Made by a program: the position numbers and the translations under genes. From an uncultured Algibacter sp. (GTDB lineage: Bacteria > Bacteroidota > Bacteroidia > Flavobacteriales > Flavobacteriaceae): DNA of 64,000 nucleotides. Location of the stretch: assembly GCF_947495675.1 (NCBI RefSeq), contig NZ_CANLZX010000004.1, positions 174,887 to 238,886 of the forward strand. The letters run 5' to 3'. The notes under the pieces are model-generated. The model did not search any database. It was not told the DNA's origin and saw only the letters and a list, made by a program, of their open reading frames with translations. Below, in pieces: positions 8,158-17,636 of the stretch; the stretch's first letter is position 1, and each line of letters begins with the position of its first letter.

Positions 8158-10065
8158 ATGAGTAATTATCACATTAAACATTTAGAAGAATATTATCAAG
8201 TTTATAGAAAGTCTGTTAGAAATCCTGAAGCGTTTTGGGAAGAAATTGCTGAAGAGCATTTCCTTTGGAGAAAGAAATGGGATAATGTATTGAGTTGGGA
8301 TTTTTCAAAACCAGAAGTAAAATGGTTTGAGGGTGCTCAATTAAATATTACAGAAAACTGTATAGACAGGCATTTAACAACAAGAGGCGAAAAAACGGCC
8401 ATTTTGTTCGAACCAAACGATCCTAAAGACCCAGCAGAACATATAACTTATAATGAATTATATAAACGAGTCAATCAATTTGCAAATGTTTTAAAAGCGC
8501 AAGGCATTAAAAAGGGAGATAGAGTTTGCATCTATTTACCTATGATTCCAGAATTAGCCATTTCTGTTTTGGCATGTGCAAGAATAGGAGCCATTCATTC
8601 GGTGGTTTTTGCAGGGTTTTCTTCAACAGCCTTGTCAACTCGAATAAACGACAGCGATTGTAAAATGGTTATTGCAAGTGATGGCTCTTATAGAGGATCA
8701 AAAACTATCGACTTAAAAGGCATCGTAGATGAAGCTTTAGAGAGTTGTCCTGGTGTTAAAACGGTTTTAGTTGCAAAACGAATTAACACAGATATTAATA
8801 TGGTATCTGGTCGTGATCATTGGTTACAACCACTTTTAGATAACGCTTCTGAAGAATGTGAAGCTGAAATTATGAACGCTGAAGATCCATTGTTTATTCT
8901 CTACACTTCGGGATCTACAGGAAAACCTAAAGGCATGGTGCATACTACAGCTGGTTATATGGTGTATACCGCTTATACTTTTAAAAATGTATTTCAATAC
9001 AGAGAGAATGATGTGTATTGGTGTACTGCCGATATAGGTTGGATTACGGGGCATAGCTATATTGTATATGGCCCTTTAGTGAATGGAGCAACAACGGTTA
9101 TGTTTGAAGGTGTACCTAGTTATCCAGATTTTGGACGTTTTTGGGAAATTGTTCAAAAACACAAAGTCAATCAGTTTTATACCGCTCCAACGGCCATTCG
9201 TGCACTAGCAAAACAAGGTACAGAGTTAGTAGATAAATACGATTTATCATCGCTTAAAGTACTAGGCTCGGTAGGAGAACCAATTAATGAAGAAGCATGG
9301 CATTGGTATAATGATAATGTTGGAAAAAAGAATAGTCCTATTGTAGATACTTGGTGGCAAACCGAAACAGGAGGTATTATGATATCGCCAATTCCATACG
9401 CAACACCTACTAAACCTACTTATGCAACCTTACCATTTATAGGTATTCAGCCAACTTTAATGGATGAAAACGGAAAAGAATTAAAAGGTAATCAAGTTGA
9501 AGGCAGATTGTGTATTAAATTCCCTTGGCCTTCCATGGCAAGAACCATTTGGGGAAATCATCAACGTTATAAAGATACTTATTTTTCAGCTTTTGAAAAT
9601 AAATATTTTACTGGAGATGGTGCATTAAGAGATGAAGTTGGCTATTACAGAATTACAGGTCGAGTAGATGATGTAATTATTGTTTCTGGTCATAATTTAG
9701 GTACAGCACCAATTGAAGATGCTGTTAATGAGCACCCAGCTGTTGCAGAATCGGCTATTGTTGGATTCCCACACGATGTTAAAGGAAGTGCTTTATACGG
9801 CTATGTAACATTAAAAGACACAGGCGAAAGTAGAGATCAAAATAATTTAAGAAAAGAGATAAATCAAATTATTACAGAACATATTGGACCTATAGCTAAA
9901 TTAGATAAAATTCAATTTACTAATGGGTTGCCTAAAACACGTTCAGGTAAAATAATGAGACGTATTTTGCGTAAAATTGCACATAAGGATACAAGTAATT
10001 TAGGAGATACAAGTACATTATTAAACCCAGAAGTTGTTCAGGATATTATGGATAATGCATTGTAG
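8158..10065 (+). CDS. acs: Acetate--CoA ligase
   Basis: The 635-residue enzyme makes acetyl-CoA from acetate through an acetyl-AMP intermediate in the cytoplasm. Visible motifs are YTSGSTGKPKG (about 247-257), DTWWQTETGG, the hinge GRVDDVIIVSGHNLGTAP and the C-terminal KTRSGKIMRR, with the lysine (about 598) that is acetylated in known Acs enzymes. Length matches the family. It starts 16 nt after prpE, so the two are co-transcribed. A strong bidirectional terminator follows at 10153. Confidence 0.95.
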   Translation: MSNYHIKHLEEYYQVYRKSVRNPEAFWEEIAEEHFLWRKKWDNVLSWDFSKPEVKWFEGAQLNITENCIDRHLTTRGEKTAILFEPNDPKDPAEHITYNELYKRVNQFANVLKAQGIKKGDRVCIYLPMIPELAISVLACARIGAIHSVVFAGFSSTALSTRINDSDCKMVIASDGSYRGSKTIDLKGIVDEALESCPGVKTVLVAKRINTDINMVSGRDHWLQPLLDNASEECEAEIMNAEDPLFILYTSGSTGKPKGMVHTTAGYMVYTAYTFKNVFQYRENDVYWCTADIGWITGHSYIVYGPLVNGATTVMFEGVPSYPDFGRFWEIVQKHKVNQFYTAPTAIRALAKQGTELVDKYDLSSLKVLGSVGEPINEEAWHWYNDNVGKKNSPIVDTWWQTETGGIMISPIPYATPTKPTYATLPFIGIQPTLMDENGKELKGNQVEGRLCIKFPWPSMARTIWGNHQRYKDTYFSAFENKYFTGDGALRDEVGYYRITGRVDDVIIVSGHNLGTAPIEDAVNEHPAVAESAIVGFPHDVKGSALYGYVTLKDTGESRDQNNLRKEINQIITEHIGPIAKLDKIQFTNGLPKTRSGKIMRRILRKIAHKDTSNLGDTSTLLNPEVVQDIMDNAL

Positions 10066-10070
10066 AATTT

Positions 10071-10147
10071 GGGCATTACCACAAGGGTCGGGCTTTCGCG
10101 AGTCGCTCTCTGCGAGGAGCTCCAACAAACGCTCAATCCCTAATGCG
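10071..10147. repeat. Dispersed G-rich repeat, copy 1 (short form)
   Basis: The unit begins GGGCATTACCACAAGGGTCG and ends CAATCCCTAATGCG. Its ends are complementary (GCATTA 10073-10078 with TAATGC 10141-10146). It shares the ACCACAAGGGTCGGGCTTT block and the CAATCCCTAA block with copy 2 at 29939 and, more loosely, copy 3 at 35483. The middle is shorter and different. It lies in the convergent spacer between acs and the exonuclease gene. Confidence 0.75.
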
Positions 10148-10152
10148 TCAAT

Positions 10153-10183
10153 AAAAAAAGCAACCTTAAAGGTTGCTTTTTTT
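10153..10183. terminator. Bidirectional terminator between acs and the exonuclease gene
   Basis: The arms 10153-10167 and 10169-10183 are perfect complements (AAAAAAAGCAACCTT and its partner), giving A-run, GC stem and T-run on both strands. It can end acs on + and the DUF294/exonuclease operon on -. Confidence 0.88.
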
Positions 10184-10290
10184 GTTTACAAACGATTATA
10201 GTTTTTTACAAAAAGGAAACTATCATTCTCGTCCTTAAACAATAAGTTTGTAAAGTAATATGTGGTAGTCAAATAGTAAAAGAGTTAGTT

Positions 10291-10956
10291 TTATAACAAA
10301 CCAATTCTATTATTCGATCGTAATAAATCATTAAGTGTTAATTTGGAGTTTCGCTTCTTTAAAAGAGCAATAAGTTTCACTAATAAAAGGGCAGTAATAT
10401 AAGCATCACCCGAGGCTGTATGTCGGTCATGCTGCGGGATGTTAAAACGGTCTGATAAATGATTTAAACTAAAATGAAGTTTGGAGGTATCAAGTTTAGT
10501 TTTGTTAAACAAATGCCCTGTATCTAGCACTTTGTTTTTAAGTTTTGGTAAATCTAAACGCTTTAAGGCTTGGTTTATCATGGCCACATCAAAAGCAGCA
10601 TGGTGAGCAACTAAAACAGCATTTTCAATATGTTCTAAAAACTGAATAACAGCCTCACGTTCTATAAGTTTTTTATGAATACCTTCTTTTAGTAATCCAT
10701 GTATTTTAACAGTTTCGGTATTAAACAAATCCTGTTTTACATAACATTCAAAATTATCAGCTACTTTAATAACACCATTAAAAACAGCAATAGTTCCAAT
10801 GGAAAGAATGCGGTCTTTTTTTATGTCTAATCCGGTTGTTTCAGTATCAAAAACTACAAAACGAATAGAATCTAATTCTTTATTTTGCTTAGATTTAAAA
10901 TTTGCTAAGTATTTATTCCAAAAGTCTGGATATGTCTTTTTTTTAAACCAACTCAT
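10291..10956 (-). CDS. DnaQ-like 3'-5' exonuclease of the acetate module
   Basis: The 221-residue protein is a DEDDh exonuclease. The residues are Asp37 and Glu39 (FDTETTGL), Asp123 (HHAAFDVA), and His179 and Asp184 (HTASGDA). It starts 2 nt after the stop of the DUF294 protein gene upstream, so the two form one operon. Pairs of a DUF294/CBS protein and a DnaQ-like exonuclease are known beside acs and symporter genes in other bacteria. The substrate is not known; a replication proofreading role is unlikely from context. Confidence 0.88.
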   Translation of the reverse strand: MSWFKKKTYPDFWNKYLANFKSKQNKELDSIRFVVFDTETTGLDIKKDRILSIGTIAVFNGVIKVADNFECYVKQDLFNTETVKIHGLLKEGIHKKLIEREAVIQFLEHIENAVLVAHHAAFDVAMINQALKRLDLPKLKNKVLDTGHLFNKTKLDTSKLHFSLNHLSDRFNIPQHDRHTASGDAYITALLLVKLIALLKKRNSKLTLNDLLRSNNRIGLL

Positions 10957-10958
10957 AA

Positions 10959-12851
10959 TTAGAGAAATTGAGAAAGTTTAAATCTTGTTTGTATTAGGTC
11001 TTGAATATCTTTAACCGCTTTAAAACAATTTTTTAATTCAAGCTTATTGGCTTTACTTAAAGTTTGCAAATCTATAAATCTGCCAGAATCATTGTGTAGT
11101 AAACCCTGTTCTGTTCTAAAACGGAGTAGTTTTTTAAAAGCATTGCGGCATGCAAAATAAACATCTTTGTTTTGTGGTTCTAGCTCAGCTAATTTCTCAT
11201 ACCTATTTATGGTATTACATTGGGTTTTTATGTTTTTGGAAAGTATTAATAGGCGAGCAGCATCAACTAGAGGCATCATGGCTCTTGCCTTAATATCAAA
11301 TTGGTCTTTGTGTTCTCCATCATGTTCTACTAAAAATTGTCTAAAGAAACTCAATGGAGGTGGGTTTTTTAAAGCATTTAATCCTAAGTAATTTAAAAAG
11401 ATGTCTCTTGAATCAATAGACTCAAAAATACCTTGAGCCATCAAGTTTACTAAATTAATGTCTCCATAAACATATTCAAAATCAAAGAAAATAGTACAGA
11501 GCATTAAATGGTCTTGATCTGGTTTTGTTATCCATTCGTTAAATTGATTCTTCCATTGCGAAAGGGATAAACACCATTTTGGATTACTAGCCATCATGTC
11601 TGCAGGACAAAACTCAAAACCTACTATATTTAACCCATGGTTTATTTTTTTAGCAAGCTCTAAAAAATAGGATTGTGTTTTTATATAATCACTTTTGTTA
11701 ACATTGTTGAATACTAAGGCATTATCTTGATCTGTTAGCAATAATTGTTCTTCGCGTCCTTGACTACCTATTGCTAACCATGAAAATGAGGTTGGTGGCG
11801 GTGCAGGCATTTCTGCTATTGCTAAATCAATTATGCGTTGCGTTATACTTTCGTTTACTAACGCTATTATTTTAGTAGCAAATGTGATGGGGATTTGTTG
11901 TTTAATGTACCGTTTTAGAACTTGATGTGCACGCTCACGTATAAGTTGTAATTGTTCTGCAGTATTTGCGCGCTTAACTTCTTTAACTAAAACCGAAGCA
12001 TTATTTTCTCTAATAACTACTATATCATGTTCTGATAAAACACCTTTTAACTCAGAGTTAGGTGTGCCATCTTTTGTAATACACAAATGCGTAATTCTAT
12101 TTTTAATCATTGCAATTTGTGCCTCTGCAACCGTTATATTTTCTGGGTAAGTAATAACTGGCGATGACATTATTTTTGTTACAGATTCATTTATAGTAAT
12201 AAGGCCAGTAGCAATTTTAGTTCGCAAATCTTTATCTGTAATAATGCCCAAAGGTATTTTGTTTTCTGTAATAATTATAGAGCCAACACGTTTGTTGGTC
12301 ATAATTAATGCGGCTTCTTTAATGCTTGTTTTTAAACTACAATGTACAGGGTTTTTAGAATAATCAGCAGATTGTTCTTCAAAAAAATCTTGAATATTTT
12401 CAGTCTGATTCTCTGGTTGTAAAGGGTTAGATTCAATGTAACTAATATTTGCAGCAAAACTGGACATTAAAAAAGCGCTAGCTTCAGGATTAGTAGTGAT
12501 ATAGTCTTCAAATAATTCAGAAGATATACTATATACAATACTTTCTTCAATAGCTTTTGCGCTTAATTTATAATCGCCCTTTCTCATAAGGGCGCGTAAA
12601 CCAAAAATATCACCAACATCACATTCGTCTACTAAAGCTAGAGTTTCTTCTCGAAACAAACCAATAGCACCATCTTTAACTACATAAAATTGGTTTTTTA
12701 TTGGTTTTCCAGCAATAAATAAATCGGTATCTTTTTCTAAATAATGTATATCAACAGCCTTGCAGATTTCAAGTAATTGCTCTCTTGTTAACATACTAAA
12801 AGGCGGAAAAGCCTTGAGAAAATCGTAGATACGTTCCGCTATAGTATTCAT
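10959..12851 (-). CDS. cNMP-binding/CBS/DUF294 nucleotidyltransferase-like signalling protein
   Basis: The 630-residue protein has, in order, a cyclic-nucleotide-binding fold (about 15-130), two CBS motifs (about 165-285), a GlnD-like nucleotidyltransferase region (SQGREEQLLLTDQDNAL, about 361-377) and a helical C-terminal DUF294 domain. The GS..R....TD.D pattern of an active nucleotidyltransferase is present. Proteins of this build sit next to carboxylate symporters and acs in many bacteria and are thought to regulate them. Its target is unknown, though the symporter or the kinase is a natural guess. It is co-transcribed with the exonuclease gene. Confidence 0.9.
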   Translation of the reverse strand: MNTIAERIYDFLKAFPPFSMLTREQLLEICKAVDIHYLEKDTDLFIAGKPIKNQFYVVKDGAIGLFREETLALVDECDVGDIFGLRALMRKGDYKLSAKAIEESIVYSISSELFEDYITTNPEASAFLMSSFAANISYIESNPLQPENQTENIQDFFEEQSADYSKNPVHCSLKTSIKEAALIMTNKRVGSIIITENKIPLGIITDKDLRTKIATGLITINESVTKIMSSPVITYPENITVAEAQIAMIKNRITHLCITKDGTPNSELKGVLSEHDIVVIRENNASVLVKEVKRANTAEQLQLIRERAHQVLKRYIKQQIPITFATKIIALVNESITQRIIDLAIAEMPAPPPTSFSWLAIGSQGREEQLLLTDQDNALVFNNVNKSDYIKTQSYFLELAKKINHGLNIVGFEFCPADMMASNPKWCLSLSQWKNQFNEWITKPDQDHLMLCTIFFDFEYVYGDINLVNLMAQGIFESIDSRDIFLNYLGLNALKNPPPLSFFRQFLVEHDGEHKDQFDIKARAMMPLVDAARLLILSKNIKTQCNTINRYEKLAELEPQNKDVYFACRNAFKKLLRFRTEQGLLHNDSGRFIDLQTLSKANKLELKNCFKAVKDIQDLIQTRFKLSQFL

Positions 12852-12934
12852 ACTAGCAATTTAATGAAAAAGCAACTGATTATCTATAAGTTAGGTGTTT
12901 TTTAATTACGTTTAAAAAATATACATAGTGCTTT

Positions 12935-13549
12935 TTACACCAATTTAAAATCGAGTAATAATTCACCTTCAACTGAAGCTTGTAAGTGGTCGCCTTTAAC
13001 ATTTTGTCCAGCACCACTAGCAGGAGTTCCTGTAAATATTAAATCGCCAGGCTCTAAAGTCATGTATTTAGATACAAAAGCAATAATTTCAACAAAATTG
13101 TAAATCATATCACTTGTATTTCCTGATTGCTTTTCTTCACCATTAATAGTCAAGCTAAAGTTAATGTCGTTTAAATCTGGAAAGTTAGAAACTGGTTTAA
13201 AACCATTAACAGGAGATGCTCCATCAAAACCTTTTGCTAACGCCCAAGGTCCTTTGTTTTCTCTGCTAGCAGAAAGTACATCTTTAGCTGTATAATCTAT
13301 ACCAATTCCAATCTCACTTATATAAGAAGCTGCATCACTTTCAGCTATATCTTTTCCTTGTTTACCAATTTTTGCTACTAATTCTACTTCATAGATTAAT
13401 TGATTTGTAATTTTTGGAAATTCAATATCTTTATTGTTAGTTACAAGTGTGCTTTCGGCTTTTAAAAATATTAGCTGATGACCCGTTTTTATTCCAGCAA
13501 TTTCACTTTTATCATTAACGTAGTTTTTGCCAATTCCTATAATTTTCAT
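12935..13549 (-). CDS. Fumarylacetoacetate hydrolase (FAH) family protein
   Basis: This 204-residue protein has the FAH fold core. The metal ligands are Glu54 and Glu56 (LIYEVEL) and Asp85 (GIGIDYTAKD), with the C-terminal IFTGTPASGAG. It is the short form, like FAHD1-type acylpyruvate hydrolases and oxaloacetate decarboxylases, and lacks the N-terminal domain of true FAH. It probably hydrolyses or decarboxylates a beta-diketo acid in the cytoplasm. It is transcribed toward the DUF294 gene with 83 nt between them. The exact substrate cannot be told. Confidence 0.88.
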   Translation of the reverse strand: MKIIGIGKNYVNDKSEIAGIKTGHQLIFLKAESTLVTNNKDIEFPKITNQLIYEVELVAKIGKQGKDIAESDAASYISEIGIGIDYTAKDVLSASRENKGPWALAKGFDGASPVNGFKPVSNFPDLNDINFSLTINGEEKQSGNTSDMIYNFVEIIAFVSKYMTLEPGDLIFTGTPASGAGQNVKGDHLQASVEGELLLDFKLV

Positions 13550-13638
13550 GTTCGTTATTAAATTTTAGTTGTTAATTTTACAACAATAAAAGTAATCAAT
13601 AAAGTAAATTTATTAGGACTTTTAGTTATATTTTTTTT

Positions 13639-13731
13639 GCATTACCAAGCTTGAGTGCAGTCGTGCTTTTTATTCATAGTTTTGGCTCGATGCGCGCTTA
13701 GCTAAAAGCTAATCATTACAATCACTAATGC
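13639..13731. repeat. Possible degenerate copy of the dispersed G-rich repeat
   Basis: The segment starts GCATTACCA and ends CAATCACTAATGC, the same complementary termini as copy 1 (13639-13644 with 13726-13731). The inside holds a perfect small hairpin TTAGCT-AAA-AGCTAA (13698-13712). The central sequence is not clearly alike, so kinship is tentative. It lies between the divergent FAH and ABC transporter genes. Confidence 0.35.
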
Positions 13732-13813
13732 GGTTCAATTAATTAATTCTAATAGTTTATAGCAAACCAGTTTTCAAGAAAAACATGTACCTTTAAAAAT
13801 AGAAAAAGAAACT

Positions 13814-15586
13814 ATGCAACACCTCAAAGAAACATCAAAAAATAAAACCAAAACCAAACCAAAAGTTACCATGGCGCAAGCCTTTAAAACTATTATTTGG
13901 CCAAGGCGAAAGCTTGTTTTTATTGGTTTAATTTTAATAGTGTTACGTAGTTTAGCAGGTCTGGTGTTGCCTTGGCAAAGCAAAGTTTTACTAGATGAAG
14001 TGGTGCCAAATAAAGATATTTCTCAAATTTATACTTTAATAGGTATTGTATTAGCAGCTATTACAGTTCAAGCTACATCTTCATTTTTATTAGTTAAAGT
14101 TTTAAGCGTACAAGCTCAATATTTAATAAGTGAATTACGTGCTCAAGTTCAGAAAAAAGTATTGTCGTTACCTATTAGTTTTTTTGATAATACAAAATCG
14201 GGTGCTTTAGTATCGCGAATTATGAGTGATGTTGAAGGCGTTAGAAATTTAATTGGTACCGGCTTAGTACAATTAGTTGGTGGATCTTTTACAGCCATAA
14301 TATCTTTAATTATCTTAATTAAACTAAATCCGTGGATGACACTTTTTGTGTTTGTCCCGCTTTCAATATTTGGCTATATAGCATTAAGAGCATTTAAATA
14401 TATTCGTCCTATTTTTAGAAAACGTGGTAAAATAAATGCCGAAGTAAAAGGTAGATTAACAGAAACTTTAGCGGGTGTTAGAGTTATAAAAGCTTTTAAT
14501 GCCGAAGAACAAGAAAATATTGTGTTTGAAAAAGGAGTTGATAAACTCTATCAAAACGTAAAAAAGAGCTTGACTGCAACTGCTTTTATGACCAGTTCGT
14601 CAACGTTTTTAATAGGTGTTGCAACTACAGGGATTATGGGCATAGGTGGCTACTATATGATTATTGGAGAAATGACCACAGGTGATTTCTTATTCTTCAC
14701 GCTTCTTCTTGGTTTTATGATTGCACCCATTGTGCAAATGAGTAATATAGGCAGTCAATTAACCGAGGCTTTAGCAGGTTTAGATAGAACCGAAGAGCTT
14801 ATGAATATGACTGCTGAAGAAGATAATGAAAATAGAAGTATTGAGCTAGAAACTTTAAAAGGGGATATTGAGTTTAACGATGTATCCTTTTCATATGAAG
14901 AAGGTAAAGAGGTGCTCCATAATATCAATTTTAAAGCACCAGCAGGATCTGTAACAGCTTTGGTTGGTAGTTCTGGTTCTGGAAAATCTACTATTGCAGG
15001 CTTATCAGCTACATTTTTAAATCCTAAAACTGGAATGGTTACTATTGATAATCAAGATTTATCTAAAGTGAAATTGAATAGTTATCGTCAATATTTAGGA
15101 GTGGTGCTTCAAGATGAATTTTTGTTTGAAGGCACCATTAGAGAAAATATCATGTTTCCAAGACCTAATGCTACAGAAGAAGAGTTACAAAATGCAATTA
15201 AAGCAGCTTACGTTAATGAATTTACAGATAGATTTGATGATGGTTTAGAAACGTTAATAGGCGAAAGAGGTGTAAAGCTTTCTGGTGGGCAACGACAACG
15301 ATTAGCTATTGCTCGTGCTATTTTAGCAAACCCTAAAGTTATTATTTTAGATGAGGCGACTTCTAATTTAGATACCGAAAGTGAAGCTTTAATCCAGAAA
15401 AGTTTAAATGAATTAGTTAAAGATAGAACAACCATTGTAATTGCACATCGTTTAAGTACTATTAGAAAAGCAGATCAAATTTTGGTGATTGAAGCTGGCC
15501 ATATTGTAGAACGCGGTACGCATGACGAATTGATAGCCCTTAATGGCAGGTATTTCGATTTATACACTTATCAAGCAAAAATTTAA
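13814..15586 (+). CDS. ABC exporter, fused permease and ATPase (MsbA-like half transporter)
   Basis: The 590-residue protein has an N-terminal six-helix ABC membrane domain (about 30-320) and a C-terminal ATPase. The ATPase shows Walker A GSSGSGKST (about 386), signature LSGGQRQR (about 489), Walker B VIILDEATSNLD (about 510) and H-loop IAHRLST. It should work as a homodimer in the inner membrane to export a lipid, peptide or drug; the sequence does not tell which. The first ~20 residues are very Lys/Thr rich. A TACCTTTA sequence 18 nt before the start resembles a Bacteroidota -7 box. Confidence 0.92.
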   Translation: MQHLKETSKNKTKTKPKVTMAQAFKTIIWPRRKLVFIGLILIVLRSLAGLVLPWQSKVLLDEVVPNKDISQIYTLIGIVLAAITVQATSSFLLVKVLSVQAQYLISELRAQVQKKVLSLPISFFDNTKSGALVSRIMSDVEGVRNLIGTGLVQLVGGSFTAIISLIILIKLNPWMTLFVFVPLSIFGYIALRAFKYIRPIFRKRGKINAEVKGRLTETLAGVRVIKAFNAEEQENIVFEKGVDKLYQNVKKSLTATAFMTSSSTFLIGVATTGIMGIGGYYMIIGEMTTGDFLFFTLLLGFMIAPIVQMSNIGSQLTEALAGLDRTEELMNMTAEEDNENRSIELETLKGDIEFNDVSFSYEEGKEVLHNINFKAPAGSVTALVGSSGSGKSTIAGLSATFLNPKTGMVTIDNQDLSKVKLNSYRQYLGVVLQDEFLFEGTIRENIMFPRPNATEEELQNAIKAAYVNEFTDRFDDGLETLIGERGVKLSGGQRQRLAIARAILANPKVIILDEATSNLDTESEALIQKSLNELVKDRTTIVIAHRLSTIRKADQILVIEAGHIVERGTHDELIALNGRYFDLYTYQAKI

Positions 15587-15594
15587 ATTTTTGA

Positions 15595-15645
15595 AACTTC
15601 CATAACAAGATTTCAATATAAAAGATTGATGGCTATATGGAAGTT
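15595..15645. repeat. Inverted repeat between ABC exporter and DinB-like genes
   Basis: AACTTCCATA at 15595-15604 is perfectly complementary to TATGGAAGTT at 15636-15645, with a smaller CAAT/ATTG pair inside. It starts 8 nt after the ABC stop and has no T-run, so it is a weak terminator or an RNA-stability element. Confidence 0.5.
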
Positions 15646-15680
15646 ATTTGTGATAAATAAAAAACAAATAATAAAGACAC

Positions 15681-16199
15681 ATGAAAGTATCAGAATTAAG
15701 TACTTTAGAGTTTAATCCGTTTTATGCAACTTATATAAATAAAGTTTCAAATGAATCGACATTAATTGAAGCTTTTAAAAAAGGACAAGTTCAAGTTGTA
15801 AATTTTTTTAAATCTATACCCGAAGATAAATTGGAATATAGATATCAGCCAGGAAAATGGAGTATAAAAGAAGTGTTTCAACACATAATAGATAACGAAC
15901 GTGTTTTCATGTATCGTTGTTTTAGAATGGCAAGGCTTGATAAAACACCTTTAGCTGGTTATGAGCAAAATGATTACATAGACCCATCGCATGCAAATAA
16001 TAAATCCATAAACGATTTAATTGAAGAGTACCAATCGGTTAGACACAGTTTTATTTTGCTTTTAAAAAGTTTAAATGATAGTGATTTAAAATTTATAGGA
16101 AATGCAAGCGGAAATGCCATGTCTTCTAGAGCAGCAGCTTTTATTACAATTGGTCATGAAATTCACCATTTAGAAGTTCTAAAAGAACGCTATTTGTAA
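15681..16199 (+). CDS. DinB-like (DinB_2) protein
   Basis: This 172-residue four-helix protein has the DinB/YfiT pattern. One histidine lies in the first helix pair (His68 in EVFQHIIDNE), and two lie at the C terminus in GHEIHHLEVL (His159 and His163), suitable for binding one metal ion. The family includes thiol-dependent transferases (bacillithiol, mycothiol) and many members without a known reaction. It follows the ABC exporter by 95 nt with an inverted repeat between. The function is not predictable beyond the fold. Confidence 0.88.
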   Translation: MKVSELSTLEFNPFYATYINKVSNESTLIEAFKKGQVQVVNFFKSIPEDKLEYRYQPGKWSIKEVFQHIIDNERVFMYRCFRMARLDKTPLAGYEQNDYIDPSHANNKSINDLIEEYQSVRHSFILLLKSLNDSDLKFIGNASGNAMSSRAAAFITIGHEIHHLEVLKERYL

Positions 16200-16223
16200 C
16201 AAGTTTTATGGCTTCATTTATAA

Positions 16224-17429
16224 TTAGGCTTTTACTAATACGCCTTTATTTTTAACAGCAATAAAAACTAGCAAGGATAAAATTCCAAATATAGAAAACC
16301 CAATAAATAAAGGTAATACAGAATCATATACAAAACTACCTATGTAGTTTGCAATAGGAACAGCCATCACGGTAGATATAAAACCATTAATTGCTGCGCC
16401 AATACCAGCAATATGCCCTAAAGGTTGCATAGCAATAGCACGTAAATTACCAAACAGAAATCCAACTGCAAAAAACTGTAGAGCAAAAAAGCTTAAAAGG
16501 ATATAAATGCTTGGGTTATTTCCAGACCAAAATAAAATAACATACAAAACAGAAACTATAACATAAGCGATACTTGCTGTATATGCAATTCGCATCATAC
16601 CATATTTTACAACAAGTCTGCTGTTTAAAAAAGTTGCTAAACCAATAGAAATAGCTAGGCTAGCAAATATATAAGGAAACATTTCTGCTAAGTTATATTG
16701 CTCTTGGAATATTTGCTGTGAAGTACTTAAGTACACCATAAAGGAACCAGTAATAAAACCTGAAACAAAGGTGAAAGCAACCGCTTGTTTATGTTTAAAA
16801 AACTCTTTAGTACCATCAATAAACAGGTTAGACGTAAATTTTATTCGTTTTTCTTTTGGTAAAGTTTCGGGTTGACGCTTCCAAAACCAAAACATAATTA
16901 ATACGCCAAATAGTAAATTGAAATAAAAGATAGACTTCCAATCAAATAAACTTATTAATAATTGACCAAGAGTAGGAGCCACTACTGGCACCAAAATAAA
17001 AAACATAACAACAATCGAAATTATTTTAGCCATATAATCTCCATCGTAAGAATCTCGAATCATTGAAAGTGCTAAACTTCTAGGGGACGATAACCCGATG
17101 CCTTGAAGTACTCTACCAATAATCATAATTTCAAAATTTTTGGTTGTAACACAAATAATACTAGCTAATATAAATACTATAAAACCTATAAATACAATAG
17201 GTTTTCTTCCAAAACTATCTGATAGTGGTCCAAATATTAGTTGGCCAACCCCAATACCTAAAAAAATCATAGTTATTAAAAGTTGGTTGTTATTTGGGTT
17301 TGTTACGTTAAGCGTAGCGCTTATTTCTGGTATGGCAGGTAATAATGCATCGATTGATAGTGCTACTATCGACATTAATGAAGCCATTAAAGCAACAAAT
17401 TCAAATTTAAATTCTTGAGGTTTTTGCAT
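16224..17429 (-). CDS. MFS multidrug efflux transporter, Bcr/CflA type
   Basis: The 401-residue protein shows 12 hydrophobic segments and MFS motif A between helices 2 and 3 (GPLSDSFGRKP, about 67-77). The N-terminal LSIDALLPAIPEI and the RVLQGIG segment are typical of Bcr/CflA drug:H+ antiporters. It should pump small toxic molecules across the inner membrane. It is convergent with the DinB-like gene (24 nt between stops) and stands alone, with no visible local regulator. Confidence 0.9.
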   Translation of the reverse strand: MQKPQEFKFEFVALMASLMSIVALSIDALLPAIPEISATLNVTNPNNNQLLITMIFLGIGVGQLIFGPLSDSFGRKPIVFIGFIVFILASIICVTTKNFEIMIIGRVLQGIGLSSPRSLALSMIRDSYDGDYMAKIISIVVMFFILVPVVAPTLGQLLISLFDWKSIFYFNLLFGVLIMFWFWKRQPETLPKEKRIKFTSNLFIDGTKEFFKHKQAVAFTFVSGFITGSFMVYLSTSQQIFQEQYNLAEMFPYIFASLAISIGLATFLNSRLVVKYGMMRIAYTASIAYVIVSVLYVILFWSGNNPSIYILLSFFALQFFAVGFLFGNLRAIAMQPLGHIAGIGAAINGFISTVMAVPIANYIGSFVYDSVLPLFIGFSIFGILSLLVFIAVKNKGVLVKA

Positions 17430-17602
17430 GGCGCAAAAGTAGTAGATATTTAACTCTTAATTGACCAATAATTATCTATTAATACAATATTAACATTGTT
17501 AAACTTGATTTGTGATTTATAGAGAATTTTGAATTATAGGAAGCCTCAAGCTTTAAATAAAATGAGCTTTTTTTAAATATCTTTTAAAGTGGTATTTAAC
17601 AC

Positions 17603-17610
17603 TATATTTG
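17603..17610 (+). promoter_or_regulatory. Candidate -7 box upstream of the DEAD-box-like gene
   Basis: TATATTTG fits the Bacteroidota -7 consensus TAnnTTTG and would give a leader of about 20 nt before ATG 17637. No clear -33 TTTG is seen. Confidence 0.4.
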
Positions 17611-17636
17611 TTCCCATATTAAACCTATTTTAATTT

